This document shows, piece after piece, positions 1 through 10,667 of a stretch of DNA of 64,000 bases. This DNA comes from Margaritifera margaritifera. Taxonomy: Eukaryota; Mollusca; Bivalvia; Unionida; Margaritiferidae. The stretch's first letter is position 1. The number at the start of each line of letters is the position of its first letter. The position numbers were made by a program, and so were the translations under genes. The stretch lies in NCBI GenBank assembly GCA_029931535.1, contig JAQPZY010001448.1, forward strand, positions 1,302,001-1,366,000. The letters run 5' to 3'. Below the pieces are notes generated by a model. The model saw only the letters and a program-made list of their open reading frames with translations. It did not search any database and was not told the origin of the DNA.

Positions 1-238
1 TTCTTTTATCACCAAAATGATTCCAGTACCAATGTTATAGATCCCCCCCCCCCAGTGGAAAGACCCGTTTTAGAGGAAGAGGAACTTGGTGTGACCATTA
101 ACATTGGATAGTTAATCGTTAACTCTTACATGTGCTGGTTCTTGGGACTGAAACCAGAACCAAAGAGGTGCAAATAGAGTGTTAGCCATGTGCTATCTAG
201 GGCCCAACAAAATCTGAAGGACATTCTGATCTTCTCAC

Positions 239-310
239 CTGTGTTCACACCTGTGTGATAGGACCCTGATACAACATTCGAGATCTGGCTGACATCCTCT
301 GGGAGTCTGA
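239..310 (-). CDS. SERGEF: SERGEF exon 7 (RCC1 blade 4, end); gene continues off the left edge
   Basis: The exon is 72 nt with acceptor GCATTTCAG and donor ACAG before GTGAGA, phase 1 in and out. It encodes VRLPEDVSQISNVVSGSYHT followed by GVNT. The pattern I-x-V-x-SG-x-x-HT is a standard RCC1 strand and matches the position of CVLAGSDHSASLT in human SERGEF. Nothing in 1-238 could be supported as the next exon. Confidence 0.78.
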
Positions 311-1528
311 CTGAAATGCATTGTAGCCTGCTTGTATAAACAACATGAATCCTGATGTATTTTTGTTGAAAGCATTGTTTTAAAGTCTATTTTAAAAATC
401 AAGAAGCCTTTTGTATATCAGTGTTTGACCTGCAGACAATGTGTCTAACAGGAAAAAACTCGACACAAAACTAAAACACATCGATTTAATGTTGATATGT
501 GTTGCCACCAGAAAATAGTGGTGTGACAATTAGGCAAAATAATCAAACAGGAATAAATAAGTATTTCATTATGATTTACAAAAATTAGTTAAAAATATAA
601 ATGATTCAAGTTTTCTTCTTTGGAAAATGTTGTCTTTATGCTTTTAATTCTAACATTTCACTGCATCACAACTCAACATTTGTATTAAATCAATGACAGA
701 CCATTTCAGACATGTACTCTTATTGGTCATCAATCACCAGTATTAGCCAATCAGAGTTTTTGTAAGATTAACCTGGTGACAGTGACAATTCTGTGGGACA
801 CAAAACAATGTTTCCAAGTGTGCAAAAATGACATTTTTCATTACAAATATAGAAAATATCTCAACCAATTAAAATATCTGTTCTGATGAATCATCGGTTT
901 TTAAATTTCAACCAATTCCCAACACTACCAGAAAAGTGACACCTATGTTATGCTTTCCAATAAAAACTTGTTTGATAATAAATAAGTTGTACTGTATATA
1001 CTCACATATAAACCATGTCCAATGCAAACAACACAGACCCTGATCTGTTGTTGCATAAAGCGCCAGCATATCAGGGTCTATGTTGTTTGTTCGACTGATT
1101 AGTCTTTACAAACTGCATAGATTTAGATCTGCCAGCGCATTATGTGACGGCAGATCTGGGTCTATGCAGTTTGCAGTTGGTATCGGCGTATATGCGAGTA
1201 TGGACGGTAATCTTTACAAACAACTTTTCTTTCAATATGTGTATACAAACGAAACATTTATTGTAACAAGTAATCAATAGGTTAACTTTGGCATTGCTCT
1301 AAAAGGCTGGGTTTTCTTAGTTTCATAAATACATTTCAATCTGAGTGTCTCCGATATGACTCAACTTGTATTTATCAGCATATAATGGTGAGAGGAAAGG
1401 AGATAGCTGTACACTATTATCTACAGAATTAAGGTTTTTTAAATTGTATTGTCAATTTTTATCCGATATCCATTTTGCTTCCCTCTAGAGTATATGTTAT
1501 AGCCAAGTCAATCACCAGCACATAATAC
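311..1528. other. SERGEF intron 6
   Basis: The sequence is AT-rich and non-coding, with one palindromic MITE copy at 992-1207 (listed separately). I see nothing else in 311-990 or 1210-1528. Confidence 0.6.
992..1207 (-). mobile_element. Palindromic double-hairpin MITE, copy A
   Basis: The element starts CTGTATATACTCACATATA and ends with the inverse, GCGAGTATGGACGG. It is flanked by TA on both sides (990-991 and 1208-1209). Inside are two adjacent hairpins whose stems contain CATAGACCC-AGATCTGCC or CATAGACCCTGATCTG, with a GCATTATG-type loop. It is in the opposite orientation to the 30.5-kb copy and lies in a SERGEF intron. The short ORF over it is not a gene. Confidence 0.85.
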
Positions 1529-1627
1529 CTTGATGAGGTGTGGGTAGTTTGTCAGGTATTTTCCCTTCTAATAGTATCCCCAACTGGCCCTTTTTACCAT
1601 GGCCCCATGTGAACACCTGTCCTGAAT
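1529..1627 (-). CDS. SERGEF: SERGEF exon 6 (RCC1 blade 4, first part)
   Basis: The exon is 99 nt with acceptor CCGATTTCAG and donor CAAG before GTATTA, phase 1 in and out. It encodes DSGQVFTWGHGKKGQLGILL then EGKIPDKLPTPHQ. This corresponds to the SGIVFQWGTGLASCG region of human SERGEF, but here the canonical GQLG turn is kept. No stop codon occurs in the frame set by exon 5. Confidence 0.85.
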
Positions 1628-2206
1628 CTGAAATCGGCAAAATAAAAATAACATAGCATGCCCGACAAATCTTAAATCAATATGTTCTAAAAAGACATCT
1701 AAAACACCTGACGAGTACAGACAGAAAAGATTTTCAGATAAATCTCATCCTAATATAATCATATGAAATTGCTATCAATATTGCAGGCCATTGTATGATA
1801 ACATTCAAACTGTGTACATACATGTATACACAATCAAATCTAAAGACCAATGTTCTAGGAGGCCACCTGTCATTTTTGTTACATAATGTGAGGGTGTCTA
1901 CTGAAAGGCCACCTGTCTTCGAAGACTAAATTTTGTCAGCAGAAGGGATGGTCTCCCAATACAGTCTTTACTGTACTAATATCTATACAACAGTCTTTCT
2001 ACAGTACCATATACCTATTTCACCATTGAATTATTTACAAACACTACCTCATCATTTTAAATTGAATCCTTGGCAGAACAATACCAGTCACTGTAATGAC
2101 AACACAATCCAACACTAGTCATTGTACTGGCAAAATTTACATTTATTTCAGCTTTAAATTTCTCAAATTCTGAATTCTCCAAAATGCACGATTTACATTT
2201 TGAACA

Positions 2207-2396
2207 GGGGAGCCATGGTAGCTTAGTTGGTACTGCATCAGATGTGTAATCCAAGGGTCACAGGCTCTATACCTGTCCAGGTCTGCCAGGGTTAGCTGTC
2301 TTGGTGTGTACTTGGGAATGCACTTTACCTCCCATTTCCTCAGCATGATGTAGTCAAATAAAGTGCCGTTAAAAACAAAACCAACCAACCAACCAA
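2207..2396 (+). mobile_element. tRNA-derived SINE, copy 1
   Basis: The head reads GGAGCCATGGTAGCTTAGTTGG, with a recognisable pol III A box, followed by a tRNA-like region with the B box degraded around AGGGTCACAGGCTC. A core, TTGGGAATGCACTTTACCTC then CCATTTCCTCA, is shared with a second copy at 29.1 kb. The 3' end is a simple CCAA repeat. It lies in SERGEF intron 5, antisense to the gene. Confidence 0.7.
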
Positions 2397-2712
2397 GATT
2401 CTAAACTCTTAAAATTACAGCTTCTGTTATCAGTAGCTCTGTGCTATTGCTATATGTGGTTTATGACCAGGTTACAAAATTCAGAACAATCTTCCTATTT
2501 ATCAGCAAGTCAACAAATTTTGGAAAACAACTTTGTTGTAAGTAACAATTTCATTATTATGTATTCAACGTGCTCTCAATTCAAGTGGCCTAAACATTTC
2601 CTCATGAGATGTTGGCTTATTGTTCCAAATTTAAACTTTGGAAATAATGGAATTATTTTGGACAAATTTGGAATTAACCAACCTTGTTTTATAAATTCCA
2701 TCTTTTTCTTAC

Positions 2713-2788
2713 CTGTGACAGCTACAGCATGCCTCATCCCTGCTGCAACATTGGTTACACGATAACTGGGGCTTATGGGTATACTTGC
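2713..2788 (-). CDS. SERGEF: SERGEF exon 5 (RCC1 blade 3, end)
   Basis: The exon is 76 nt with acceptor TTTATTTTCAG and donor ACAG before GTAAGA, phase 0 in and phase 1 out. It encodes ASIPISPSYRV then TNVAAGMRHAVAVT. The AAGMRHAVA core aligns with IAAGLRHAVAAT of human SERGEF. The neighbouring exons fix the frame. Confidence 0.88.
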
Positions 2789-3213
2789 CTGAAAATAAAC
2801 AATACCCTACTCACAAAAAACTGAATATTACATACACTGTATCAAATGCAACAATTAATACTGCTGAATTAAAACATATTTGTAGTCTTTGTTTTTGTTT
2901 ATATTCGCAGTGCATTGTAGTTTTAGTAACCTTTAGTTGAAGCCATGGAGTCAAAATAAGATTTTAAAATTTTGTTTAAAATTATTTCCCTTGCTGGCTG
3001 CTTTAGAACATAAGAATTTAAACATTAACAGATTTAATGAAAACCACAGTTAATATTCACAGCAATTGAAAAATGGGAAATTTAATGTTTCTGCAGTGAC
3101 CAATGTCATCTTACGGGAAATGTCATCTTATGCGAACTTGACCTCTCTGACCTTGGACCAATTAATCACTTTCAATATTCTTCATTCTATGGTGAATAGA
3201 ATATAGGGCAAAG

Positions 3214-3943
3214 TCTAATGCTAACCAAATGATGAAAGCAGGACAGTCTAATGCTAACCGAATGATGAAAGCAAGACAGTCAAATGCTAACCGAATGATG
3301 AAAGCAAGACAGTCTAATGCGCTAACCGAATGATGAAAGCAGGACAGTCTAATGCTAACCAAATGATGAAAGCAGGACAGTCTAATGCTAACCGAATGAT
3401 GAAAGCAAGACAGTCTAATGCTAACCGAATGATGAAAGCAAGACAGTCTAATGCTAACCAAATGATGAAAGCAGGACAGTCTAATACTAACCGAATGATG
3501 AAAGCAGGACAGTCTAATGCTAACCAAATGATGAAAGCAAGACAGTCTAATGCTAACCAAATGATGAAAGCAAGATCGTCTAATGCTAACCAAATGATAA
3601 AAGCAGGACAGTTTAATGCTAACCAAATGATGAAAGCAAGACAGTCTAATGCTAACCAAATGATGAAAGCAGGACAAGTCTAATGCTAACCAAATGATGA
3701 AAGCAGGACAAGTCTAATGCTAACCAAATGATGAAAGCAGGACAGTCTAATGCTAACCAAATGATAAAAGCAGGACAGTCTAATGCTAACCAAATGATGA
3801 AAGCAAGACAGTCTAATGCTAACCAAATGATGAAAGCAAGACAGTCTAATGCTAACCAAATGATGAAAGCAGGACAGTCTAATGCTAACCAAATGATGAA
3901 AGCAAGACAGTCTAATGCTAACCAAATGATGAAAGCAGGACAA
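3214..3943. repeat. 33-bp minisatellite, about 22 copies
   Basis: The unit is 33 bp: TCTAATGCTAACCAAATGAT followed by GAAAGCAGGACAG. Because 33 is a multiple of three and the unit has no stop in some frames, both strands show long artificial ORFs, with an 11-residue period MMKAGQSNANQ on plus and SCFHHLVSIRL on minus. Indels near 3318, 3675 and 3708 shift the frame. It lies in SERGEF intron 4, and I do not consider it coding. Confidence 0.93.
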
Positions 3944-4527
3944 GTAAACAATTTATAAACTTTTTAGAGATGCAGTCCCTCGCAAAAAAATAAATGAAAA
4001 TTAAGATAATGGCATGACATACATTATGTAGTTCCCCCAATGATGAATATTCAAAACCAGATTTAAGTAAAATGTGGGAATCACAAATGTCAGGCTGATG
4101 AGACAACATATAAATAGGTCAGGTTGATTTCTAGAATGCTGTTCATCACTCATCAATCTGGTGTAAAGTCATAATTAGCTTGAAGGTTGGCAAAACGAAG
4201 TGTAGAGCACAGCATGTTTGCTTGTCATGCACACGTAATCAAATCAGTGTGACTCTTTTCTACCGGATACAGCTCACCCATAATTAACCCTAGTGTTGGC
4301 AAAACAAAGTGCAAAGCATGCACTTAGTGTCACCCATGATTAACTCTACTTAACTCTAGTGCTGGCAAAAAGTTTAAATAGTTATGAGTAACAAAGAACA
4401 TGATCATTATATTGGTTAAATATTAACTAAAAGTTGTTACTGTATGGATGCTGGCTGTCAGGTAACAGCAAGATGCTGTGTTTGACATCTGTAACATGTG
4501 AACAAGGTGCACCACAAAAGAGAGATT

Positions 4528-5009
4528 TCATTCACTTTTGCCACAACCATATTACATACTCTAACATTTACTTGCTTTTGCTACAACCTTGTTACATACT
4601 CTAACATGTACTTGCTTTTGCTACAACATTGTTACATACTCTAACATGTATTTGCTTTTGCTACAACATTGTTACATACTCTAACATGTACTTGCTTTTG
4701 CTACAACCTTATTACATACTCTAACATTTACTTGCTGTTGCTACAACCTTGTTACATACTCTAACATGTACTTACTTTTGCTACAACCTTGTTACATACT
4801 CTGACATTACTTGCTGTTGCTACAACCTTATTACATACTGACATTTACTTGCTGTTGCTACAACCTTGTATCATACTCTAACATGTACTTGCTGTTGCTA
4901 CAACCTTGTTACATACTCTGACATTTACTTGCTGTTGCTACAACCTTGTTACATACTCTAACATGTACTTGCTGTTGCTACAACCTTGTTACATACTCTA
5001 ACATTTTTA
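4528..5009. repeat. 40-bp minisatellite, about 12 copies
   Basis: The unit is CTTGCTTTTGCTACAACCTT then GTTACATACTCTAACATGTA, repeated with scattered changes and small deletions. The array begins about 42 bp inside intron 4, next to the SERGEF exon 4 donor. Confidence 0.92.
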
Positions 5010-5050
5010 CTCTCTACCTATTCTCTGTGAAGTTTGTTTGTGGTACCTAC

Positions 5051-5133
5051 AGGTAATGATGAGAACTTCCCACTGTCAGTGCTTCCTAGCTGACCAAAGG
5101 CATTCGAACCCCAGCTGTACAACTTTCCTGTGG
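5051..5133 (-). CDS. SERGEF: SERGEF exon 4 (RCC1 blade 3, first part)
   Basis: The exon is 83 nt with acceptor CTCCATTCAG and donor CCT before GTAGGT. It enters in phase 1 and leaves in phase 0. It encodes ATGKLYSWGSNAFGQLGSTD followed by SGKFSSLP, matching NGQVLSCGSNSFGQLG of human SERGEF with identical spacing from the preceding GWDF. A second AG six bases further in would drop two residues that the human spacing keeps, and a GT four bases beyond the chosen donor would break the phase with exon 5. The exon is wedged between a MITE 32 bp upstream and a 40-bp minisatellite about 42 bp downstream. Confidence 0.85.
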
Positions 5134-5165
5134 CTGAATGGAGAAAAGGCATTTGCATACATTTA

Positions 5166-5379
5166 CTGTATATACTCGCTTATAAAAGTACAACTGCAAA
5201 CGGCACAGATCCAGGTCTGCCATCACATAATGTACTGGCAAATATGGGTCTATGCAGTTTGTTAGGACTAATCAGTAGAACAAACAATATAGACCCTGAT
5301 CTGCTGGCACATTATGCAACAGCAGTTCAGGGTCCATGTTGTTTGCAGTTGGATGCAACTCATAAGCGAGTACATACAG
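5166..5379 (+). mobile_element. Palindromic double-hairpin MITE, copy B
   Basis: The terminal inverted repeats are CTGTATATACTCGCTTAT and ATAAGCGAGTACATACAG, with TA on both sides (5164-5165 and 5380-5381). It has two internal hairpins, as in the other copies, and is 214 bp. Its end is 32 bp from the SERGEF exon 4 acceptor, so the branch-point region of intron 3 lies in or against the element. Confidence 0.87.
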
Positions 5380-5589
5380 TACCTTCTATAAAATAGCAGT
5401 GATTCCCCACCATAAGGCCCCTCAGTATTCTGCTGCCATGATTACAGGCTTGGATCCAATTAAATTGGTCCATCTTTATAATTAATAGTTCATTGATTTC
5501 ATTTTAATTTAGTTCTTGGCTCATGAGAACCAATTATAATATGCTGTCACATCGTTAAATTATCTTTTTTGTTTTAATGTACTATCAGG

Positions 5590-6250
5590 ACACAGCATTG
5601 TTGAAACATCCCTCAGTACAAGGCATCTACACTTATTATGCAGGTCACTTTTATCACTCCCATAAACAGCATTGTCAGAACATCCCTCAGTACAAGACAC
5701 CCTCACTTATTATGCAGGTCACTTTAATCACTCCCCTAAACAGCATTATCAGAACATCCCTCAGTATAATATACCCTCAATTATTATGCATGTCACTTTA
5801 ATCACTCCCCAAAACAGCATTATCAGAACATCCCTCAGTACAAGACACCCTCACTTATTATGCATGTCACTTTAATCACTCCCCAAAACAGCATTATCAG
5901 AACATCCCTCAGTATAATGTACCCTCACTTATTATGCATGTCACTTTAATCACTCCCCTAAACAGCATTATCAGAACATCCCTCAGTATAATGTACCATC
6001 ACTTATTATTCATATCACTTTTATCACTCCCCTAAACAGCATTATCAGAACATCCCTCAGTATAATGTACCCTCACTTATTATGCATGTCACTTTAATCA
6101 CTCCACTAAACAGCATTATCAGAACATCCCTCAGTATAATGTACCCTCACTTATTATTCATATCACTTTTATCACTCCCATAAACAACATTATCAGAACA
6201 TCCCTCAGTATAAGACACCCTTGCTTATTATGCAGGTCATTTTTTTCACT
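5590..6250. repeat. 74-bp minisatellite, about 9 copies
   Basis: The unit begins CAGCATTATCAGAACATCCC and continues TCAGTATAATGTACCCTCAC, then TTATTATGCATGTCACTTTA ATCACTCCCCTAAA. The 74-bp period is constant and copies differ by a few bases. It lies in SERGEF intron 3. Confidence 0.92.
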
Positions 6251-6514
6251 CTCATGAACAGAATTATAAAAAAGAAGAACTGTATTTATCATCAGACCAG
6301 AAGATCATAAAACTTGGAGCTTGAGTCTGAGATTGAGTTTCCTTTCATAGCTAATTCAATATGATGTTTCAGTAGTAAGGTGACTGATTAAAAACAAAAT
6401 CTAAAGCTCAAACTCAATCTCACAAATTTTATGATCCCTTCACCCCATATTACTGAAACCTTTTAAACAAGGAATCAAAATTCAAGTTCAAATCTTGATC
6501 CCACTCCTGAATTA

Positions 6515-6982
6515 CCGTATAATCCCATACCAACTGCAAACCAGGGGTGAAACGATACACCTGTGCCATGTATCGATACGATTCACGATACACAGCCTAT
6601 GATACATTATCGATTCTCAGTTTAAAGAATAAAAAGGCAAACGACTAATAATTATTCATGACTGCTGAAGATTAAAGTAACTTATATAGGGTAGAGATCG
6701 TTTTGTATCGATTCTTCACCTCTTGTATTGATACGTGTATCGATATGGCAAAAGTATCGATGCATCGATATATCGATGAATCGTTTCACCCCTACTGCAA
6801 ACTGCATAGACCCAGATCTGCCATCGCATAATGCACCGGCAGATCTGGGTCTATGCAGTTTGTAAGGACTAATCAATAGAACAAACAACATAGACCCTGA
6901 TCTACCGGCGCATTATGTGATGGCAGATCAGGGTCTATGTTCTTTGCATTTGAACCCGGGTTATACGCGAGTATATATACGG
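6515..6982 (+). mobile_element. Palindromic double-hairpin MITE, copy C (split by a hAT MITE)
   Basis: TA flanks both ends (6513-6514 and 6983-6984), and the right end reads TACGCGAGTATATATACGG. The left terminal repeat has lost about ten bases (CCGTATAATCCC). The body is interrupted by the 253-bp element at 6542-6794. Once that is removed it matches the 214-bp family. Confidence 0.85.
6542..6794. mobile_element. hAT-type MITE nested in the palindromic MITE
   Basis: The ends are CAGGGGTGAAACGATACAC and GAATCGTTTCACCCCTA, an inverted pair typical of the hAT superfamily. It is flanked by an exact 8-bp duplication, CTGCAAAC, at 6534-6541 and 6795-6802. The single-copy version of this 8-mer is present in the other copies of the host MITE, so the empty site is known. 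The interior is rich in TATCGATAC motifs and has no ORF. Confidence 0.9.
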
Positions 6983-7054
6983 TAGATATTATACTTAAGA
7001 GTCCATCTTCCTCATTTAAATTTGGCATGCTAGTGCATGGATGACCCAAAAGTT

Positions 7055-7900
7055 TAAACAAAAGGTCGAAGTGGACCTGATATCACTCACCTGGCTCACA
7101 TAACTAAACAGTTGACAAGCTGACAAAGCAGGCTTAGTGTTGTAAAAAGCACAACCCTATGTAAACAAACTCCCAAACTTTATATCATGTTGAGTTTACT
7201 TATTTTACTATAGTCTGATCAAAATTCATTTCAGAGATATAGGCATAATTAAAATGCTTACTGGTAGTCTCTTGGTTATAATCGAACTCATCCAAGATCT
7301 TGATGATATAAACCTAATTACACAGTTTCATCGAAACTGGATGAGAAATATAGTCTGTATTCAAATGTAGAAAGTTAACCAGCTCAGTCAATCAGCTTCA
7401 AGATCATCTCAATAATATGCACATAGCTCACTTATTATAGAACCTGTCTGAGACAATGAAAAGTAAGCTTATTTATCAAGGTGGAGTAAAATATGATCAA
7501 AATTCGGTCTTCTAAGTGGTAACAAGCTCAGTCAATCAGATACAAGATTACCTCTTAAATATGCACATATTTTACTCCAGATCTGCCTCATTCAACACTA
7601 TGATGATATAAAACCATTTAATAAGTTTGATCAAAATCTGACCAGAAATATAGTTGCAAAAGTGTTGACAAGCTCAGCCAATCAGATGCAAGATCACATC
7701 ATTAATATACATGGATCTCACTCATAATCATACTCAACTGAGATCTTGATGACATAAGCCTATTTACCAAGTTTTATCAAATTCCGATCAAACATAGTCT
7801 TCAGAGTCCAAAGAAAATCAGTCCATCAGATGAAAAATCACCTCAAAAATAAACACAGGTCTTGCTCAAAATAAAACTTATCCAAAATATTGATGATATA
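7055..7900. repeat. Degenerate tandem repeat (about 150-160 bp unit), part 1
   Basis: Recurring blocks are 'ACAAGCTCAGTCAATCAGAT', then GCAAGATCACCTCAATAATATG-like sequence, then CTCATTATTGAACTCATC and TTGATGATATAAACC. About five worn units are present, and the family resumes at 8890-9010 and 9230-9600. The left border (GTGGACCTGATATCACTCAC) reappears inverted at 33745-33780, so both loci probably derive from one interspersed element. Confidence 0.65.
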
Positions 7901-7903
7901 AAC

Positions 7904-8153
7904 CTATTTACCAAGTCCGATTAAAAACCTATTTACCAAGTCTGATTAAAAACCTATTTACCAAGTCCGATTAAAAACCTATTTACCAAGTCTGATTAAA
8001 AACCTATTTACCAAGTCCGATTAAAAACCTATTTACCAAGTCTGATTAAAAACCAATTTACCAACTCTGATTAAAAACCTATTTACCAAGTCTGATTAAA
8101 AACCTAGTTACCAAGTCTGATTAAAAACCTATTTACCAAGTCTGATTAAAAAC
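7904..8153. repeat. 25-bp minisatellite, about 10 copies
   Basis: The unit is CCTATTTACCAAGTCCGATT then AAAAA. Copies alternate between CCGATT and CTGATT, giving a partial 50-bp higher-order period. It grew out of a short segment of the flanking degenerate repeat, which contains the same AACCTATTTACCAAGT string. Confidence 0.93.
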
Positions 8154-8179
8154 AGGTCTGAAATTCTATCTCTTGAGTA

Positions 8180-8860
8180 GTAAAAGGTTCAGCCAACCAG
8201 ATGCAAGATCCAGTGTTTGACAATTTTGCCACCTTAACTTTTGTCGTCTGCACTGCATAATTATCTTTTCCTTGGACACTAATATTATTGTTATAAATGT
8301 TTTTTATCAATTGCCCAAGTAACTCATTTACAGTTTTGAATATCTGGTTCACCTGAAAAAAGCTGCACTTTGGAATGTTTCCATTTCAGATCTTGTTGTT
8401 GTTTAACTTTAGTGATCACTCATTATCTATTTGTGGTTAGTAAAACAATTCCTATGTTATTTGAATTTATTTTTCTTTTCAAACTAATAATTCCGTAATC
8501 AAATGCCAGATGGTGTATTTTTGCAAGATTTTCACCCCAGAATTTACTCCCTTTTGTCATTAATTTAACCTGAAAAATACATTACACTAGTGACTGTCAG
8601 TGATTTTGCATTGCAAATTGGCAGATTATTACAAACACTGAATGTTCTGATTGCCAAAAATGTTGTTTTAAAATAAAGCTGACTGCCATCTGAAAGTTTT
8701 TATTGCCTTTAGTGAATTTGGCATAGACATAGACATAGACAGACGTGCACTAAAGTAAAATAGTTGGCAGACTTTTCTATTTCCCTGACAAAAAAGTGCA
8801 CCCAGGTGGCACACAGGAATCAAGATCTGGGAGACATAGGACAAACAACTGTGGGAAACA
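8180..8860 (+). repeat. Interspersed repeat family R1, copy 1
   Basis: This stretch resembles 13460-13930 on the same strand and the inverted sequence at 35360-36150. All share CTGCACTG, TTTTCC-TGGACACTAA, TGCCAGATGGTGTATTTTTG-like blocks and a GGGAGACATAGGACAAA border. It has no clear ends here and no ORF. Confidence 0.55.
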
Positions 8861-8889
8861 CGATTCTGCGCTCAAGGTGTAAACACTGA

Positions 8890-9010
8890 GGATCTTACCT
8901 ATAATAAAACACATAGAATCTCATGATGATATAAGCTTATTTACCAAGTTTGATAGAAATCTGATCCAAAAGAGAGTTGATAGAGTGTTCACATAATCAG
9001 CCAAATTACG
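8890..9010. repeat. Fragment of the 150-160 bp degenerate repeat
   Basis: CTCATGATGATATAAGCTTA followed by TTTACCAAGTTTGATAGAAA repeats the wording of 7180-7900. It continues beyond MITE copy D at 9230-9600. Confidence 0.5.
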
Positions 9011-9024
9011 TGCAAGTTTACCTA

Positions 9025-9220
9025 CCATATATACTTGCATATAAGCTGATACCAGCTGCAAACTGCATAGACCTAGATCTGCCGTTGCATAATGCGATGG
9101 CAGATCTGGGTCTTTAAAGTTTGTATGGACTAATCAGTAGAACAAACAACACAGACCCTGATCTGCCAGTGCATTATGCGATGGCAGATCGGGGTCTATG
9201 TTGTTCGCATTTGGACCCTG
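9025..9220 (+). mobile_element. Palindromic double-hairpin MITE, copy D (right end missing)
   Basis: The left end is CCATATATACTTGCATATA, preceded by TA. Both hairpins are present. The expected right terminal repeat is absent after TTTGGACCCTG, so this copy is truncated. Confidence 0.82.
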
Positions 9221-9229
9221 TAATTAACA

Positions 9230-9600
9230 ATCAAACTCAATCAAGATACTGATGACATAAGCCCATATTCCAAGTCTGACCGAAATTGGATCAGAAACAT
9301 GTCCTTCAGATTAGTGACAAGTTCAGGTAATCAGATGCAAGATAACCTCATTAATATGCATGCAACTAACTCATTATTGAACTTGTCCAAGGTGTTGCTG
9401 ATATAAACCCATACTCTTAAGTTTAATCAAATTGGTATCCAGAGTCGTAATAAGATCAGCCAATCAGATGCAAGATCACTCAATAATATGCATGGATCTC
9501 ACTCATTCTTGAACTCATCTGAAATCTTAATGATATATGTCTATATTCGAAGTCTGATCAAAACTGGATCAGAAATATGACTTCCAGAATGGTAACAGGC
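9230..9600. repeat. Degenerate tandem repeat (about 150-160 bp unit), part 2
   Basis: Two to three further units of the family seen at 7055-7900, with AATCAGATGCAAGATCAC and CTCATTCTTGAACTCATC landmarks. The stretch 9600-10200 beyond it is AT-rich and shows nothing I can name. Confidence 0.6.
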
Positions 9601-10206
9601 AATTGTTCACTGATGGATGGTGGATGCAGGGCCATACCATAAGCCCACTAGGCATTACAGCCAGGTGAGCTAAAAATCATATAAGTAAAAAAAGATACAA
9701 ATATTTTGACTCAGAGCCTCGGTTTCATGCTAAAGAAATGTAAAGAGTACAGGGCCAGAGTTGATTATTAGAGTTGATTATTAGAGTTTTAATTATTTAT
9801 TTATAAGCAGAGTGGATAATTTCTCAAGTTGCAGCACGAACACTGGACCAGGTATATCTTTCTTTTTTAGTTAAAGAAAGAGTTACCTACTTAAAGGAAT
9901 TTAGCCTTTTTATCTTTCATCTGTAGATTCTTTATACCATACAAGCTGTAGATTCTTTATGCCATACAAAAGCTTGTAAAATTTCATGTTCATCAGGTAC
10001 ATATAACTATGTTACTATTGGTAAAGAAATTAAAATCATATAATGACAATGACATTTTATCTATCATATTTTTAAAACAATTTATATTCCCCCTTCCAAG
10101 TCAAAAATGTACATACCCTCACCCCAATTAATTGTGGCTTAGAAGCAAGTGTTGTGGAAGAAGTCACATTAGCTTTGTAGTCAATATGTGGGTTTATCTG
10201 GGGAGG

Positions 10207-10330
10207 AGAAAAGCATTCTACTGTATCCTTGCCATGAGAAAAGCATTCTACTGTATCCTTGCCATGAGAAAAGCATTCTACTGTATCCTTGCCATGAGAA
10301 AAGCATTCTACTGTATTGTTGCCATGAGAA
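10207..10330. repeat. 30-bp minisatellite, 4 copies
   Basis: The unit is GCCATGAGAAAAGCATTCTA then CTGTATCCTT, nearly perfect and therefore young. It lies in SERGEF intron 3, about 145 bp from the exon 3 donor. Confidence 0.92.
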
Positions 10331-10473
10331 AGACAAAATGAGAGACAATTTATTTTACAATTTAAGTTTTCAACTGATAATTTTCTGTTTCAAACTGACA
10401 GGTCACACACATGGATGTAAAGTTTCATTCGATATTATGGCATTAAAAAGCAATTTTTTTACTTGAAACATAC

Positions 10474-10629
10474 CAGTGACAGCAATGGAGAAATCCCAGC
10501 CTCCTGTTACCATTAGAACAGACTCATCTTGTAGCCTAGTAAGCAGTGTTGGCACAGCAACATTTGATGTGGTGCCTAAGCCAAGCTGACCTTTGTTGTT
10601 ATTGCCACACAACCATAGCTGATGTTTAC
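10474..10629 (-). CDS. SERGEF: SERGEF exon 3 (RCC1 blade 2)
   Basis: The exon is 156 nt, phase 1 in and phase 1 out, with acceptor TTGTTGCAG and donor CTG before GTATGT. It encodes KHQLWLCGNNNKGQLGLGTT, a variable loop, then VTGGWDFSIAVT. These match DLFVCGLNKDGQLGLGHT and VACGWDFTIMLT of human SERGEF, including the diagnostic GWDF. Its acceptor lies only about 40 bp from a 30-bp minisatellite (10668-10911), and a second, unrelated minisatellite (10207-10330) begins about 145 bp beyond its donor. Confidence 0.9.
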
Positions 10630-10667
10630 CTGCAACAAACACTAATCCTAGTTAAACCAATTTTTCC

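Noticed and set aside
1..238. Possible SERGEF exon 8 on the minus strand
   Set aside because: No acceptor and donor pair gives an RCC1 motif in the required phase.
2057..2388. Minus-strand ORFs of 65 and 81 codons
   Set aside because: They lie over the SINE at 2207-2396 and have no homology.
3162..3958. Long overlapping ORFs on both strands (up to 171 codons)
   Set aside because: They follow the 33-bp repeat period, change frame at array indels and lie in an intron. No conserved domain.
5047..5128. Alternative borders for SERGEF exon 4 (acceptor after CCACAG, donor at GTACCA)
   Set aside because: The inner acceptor deletes two residues kept in human SERGEF, and the outer donor breaks phase with exon 5.
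4528..6250. CRISPR-like regular arrays
   Set aside because: Units are contiguous tandem repeats with no unique spacers, and the genome is eukaryotic.
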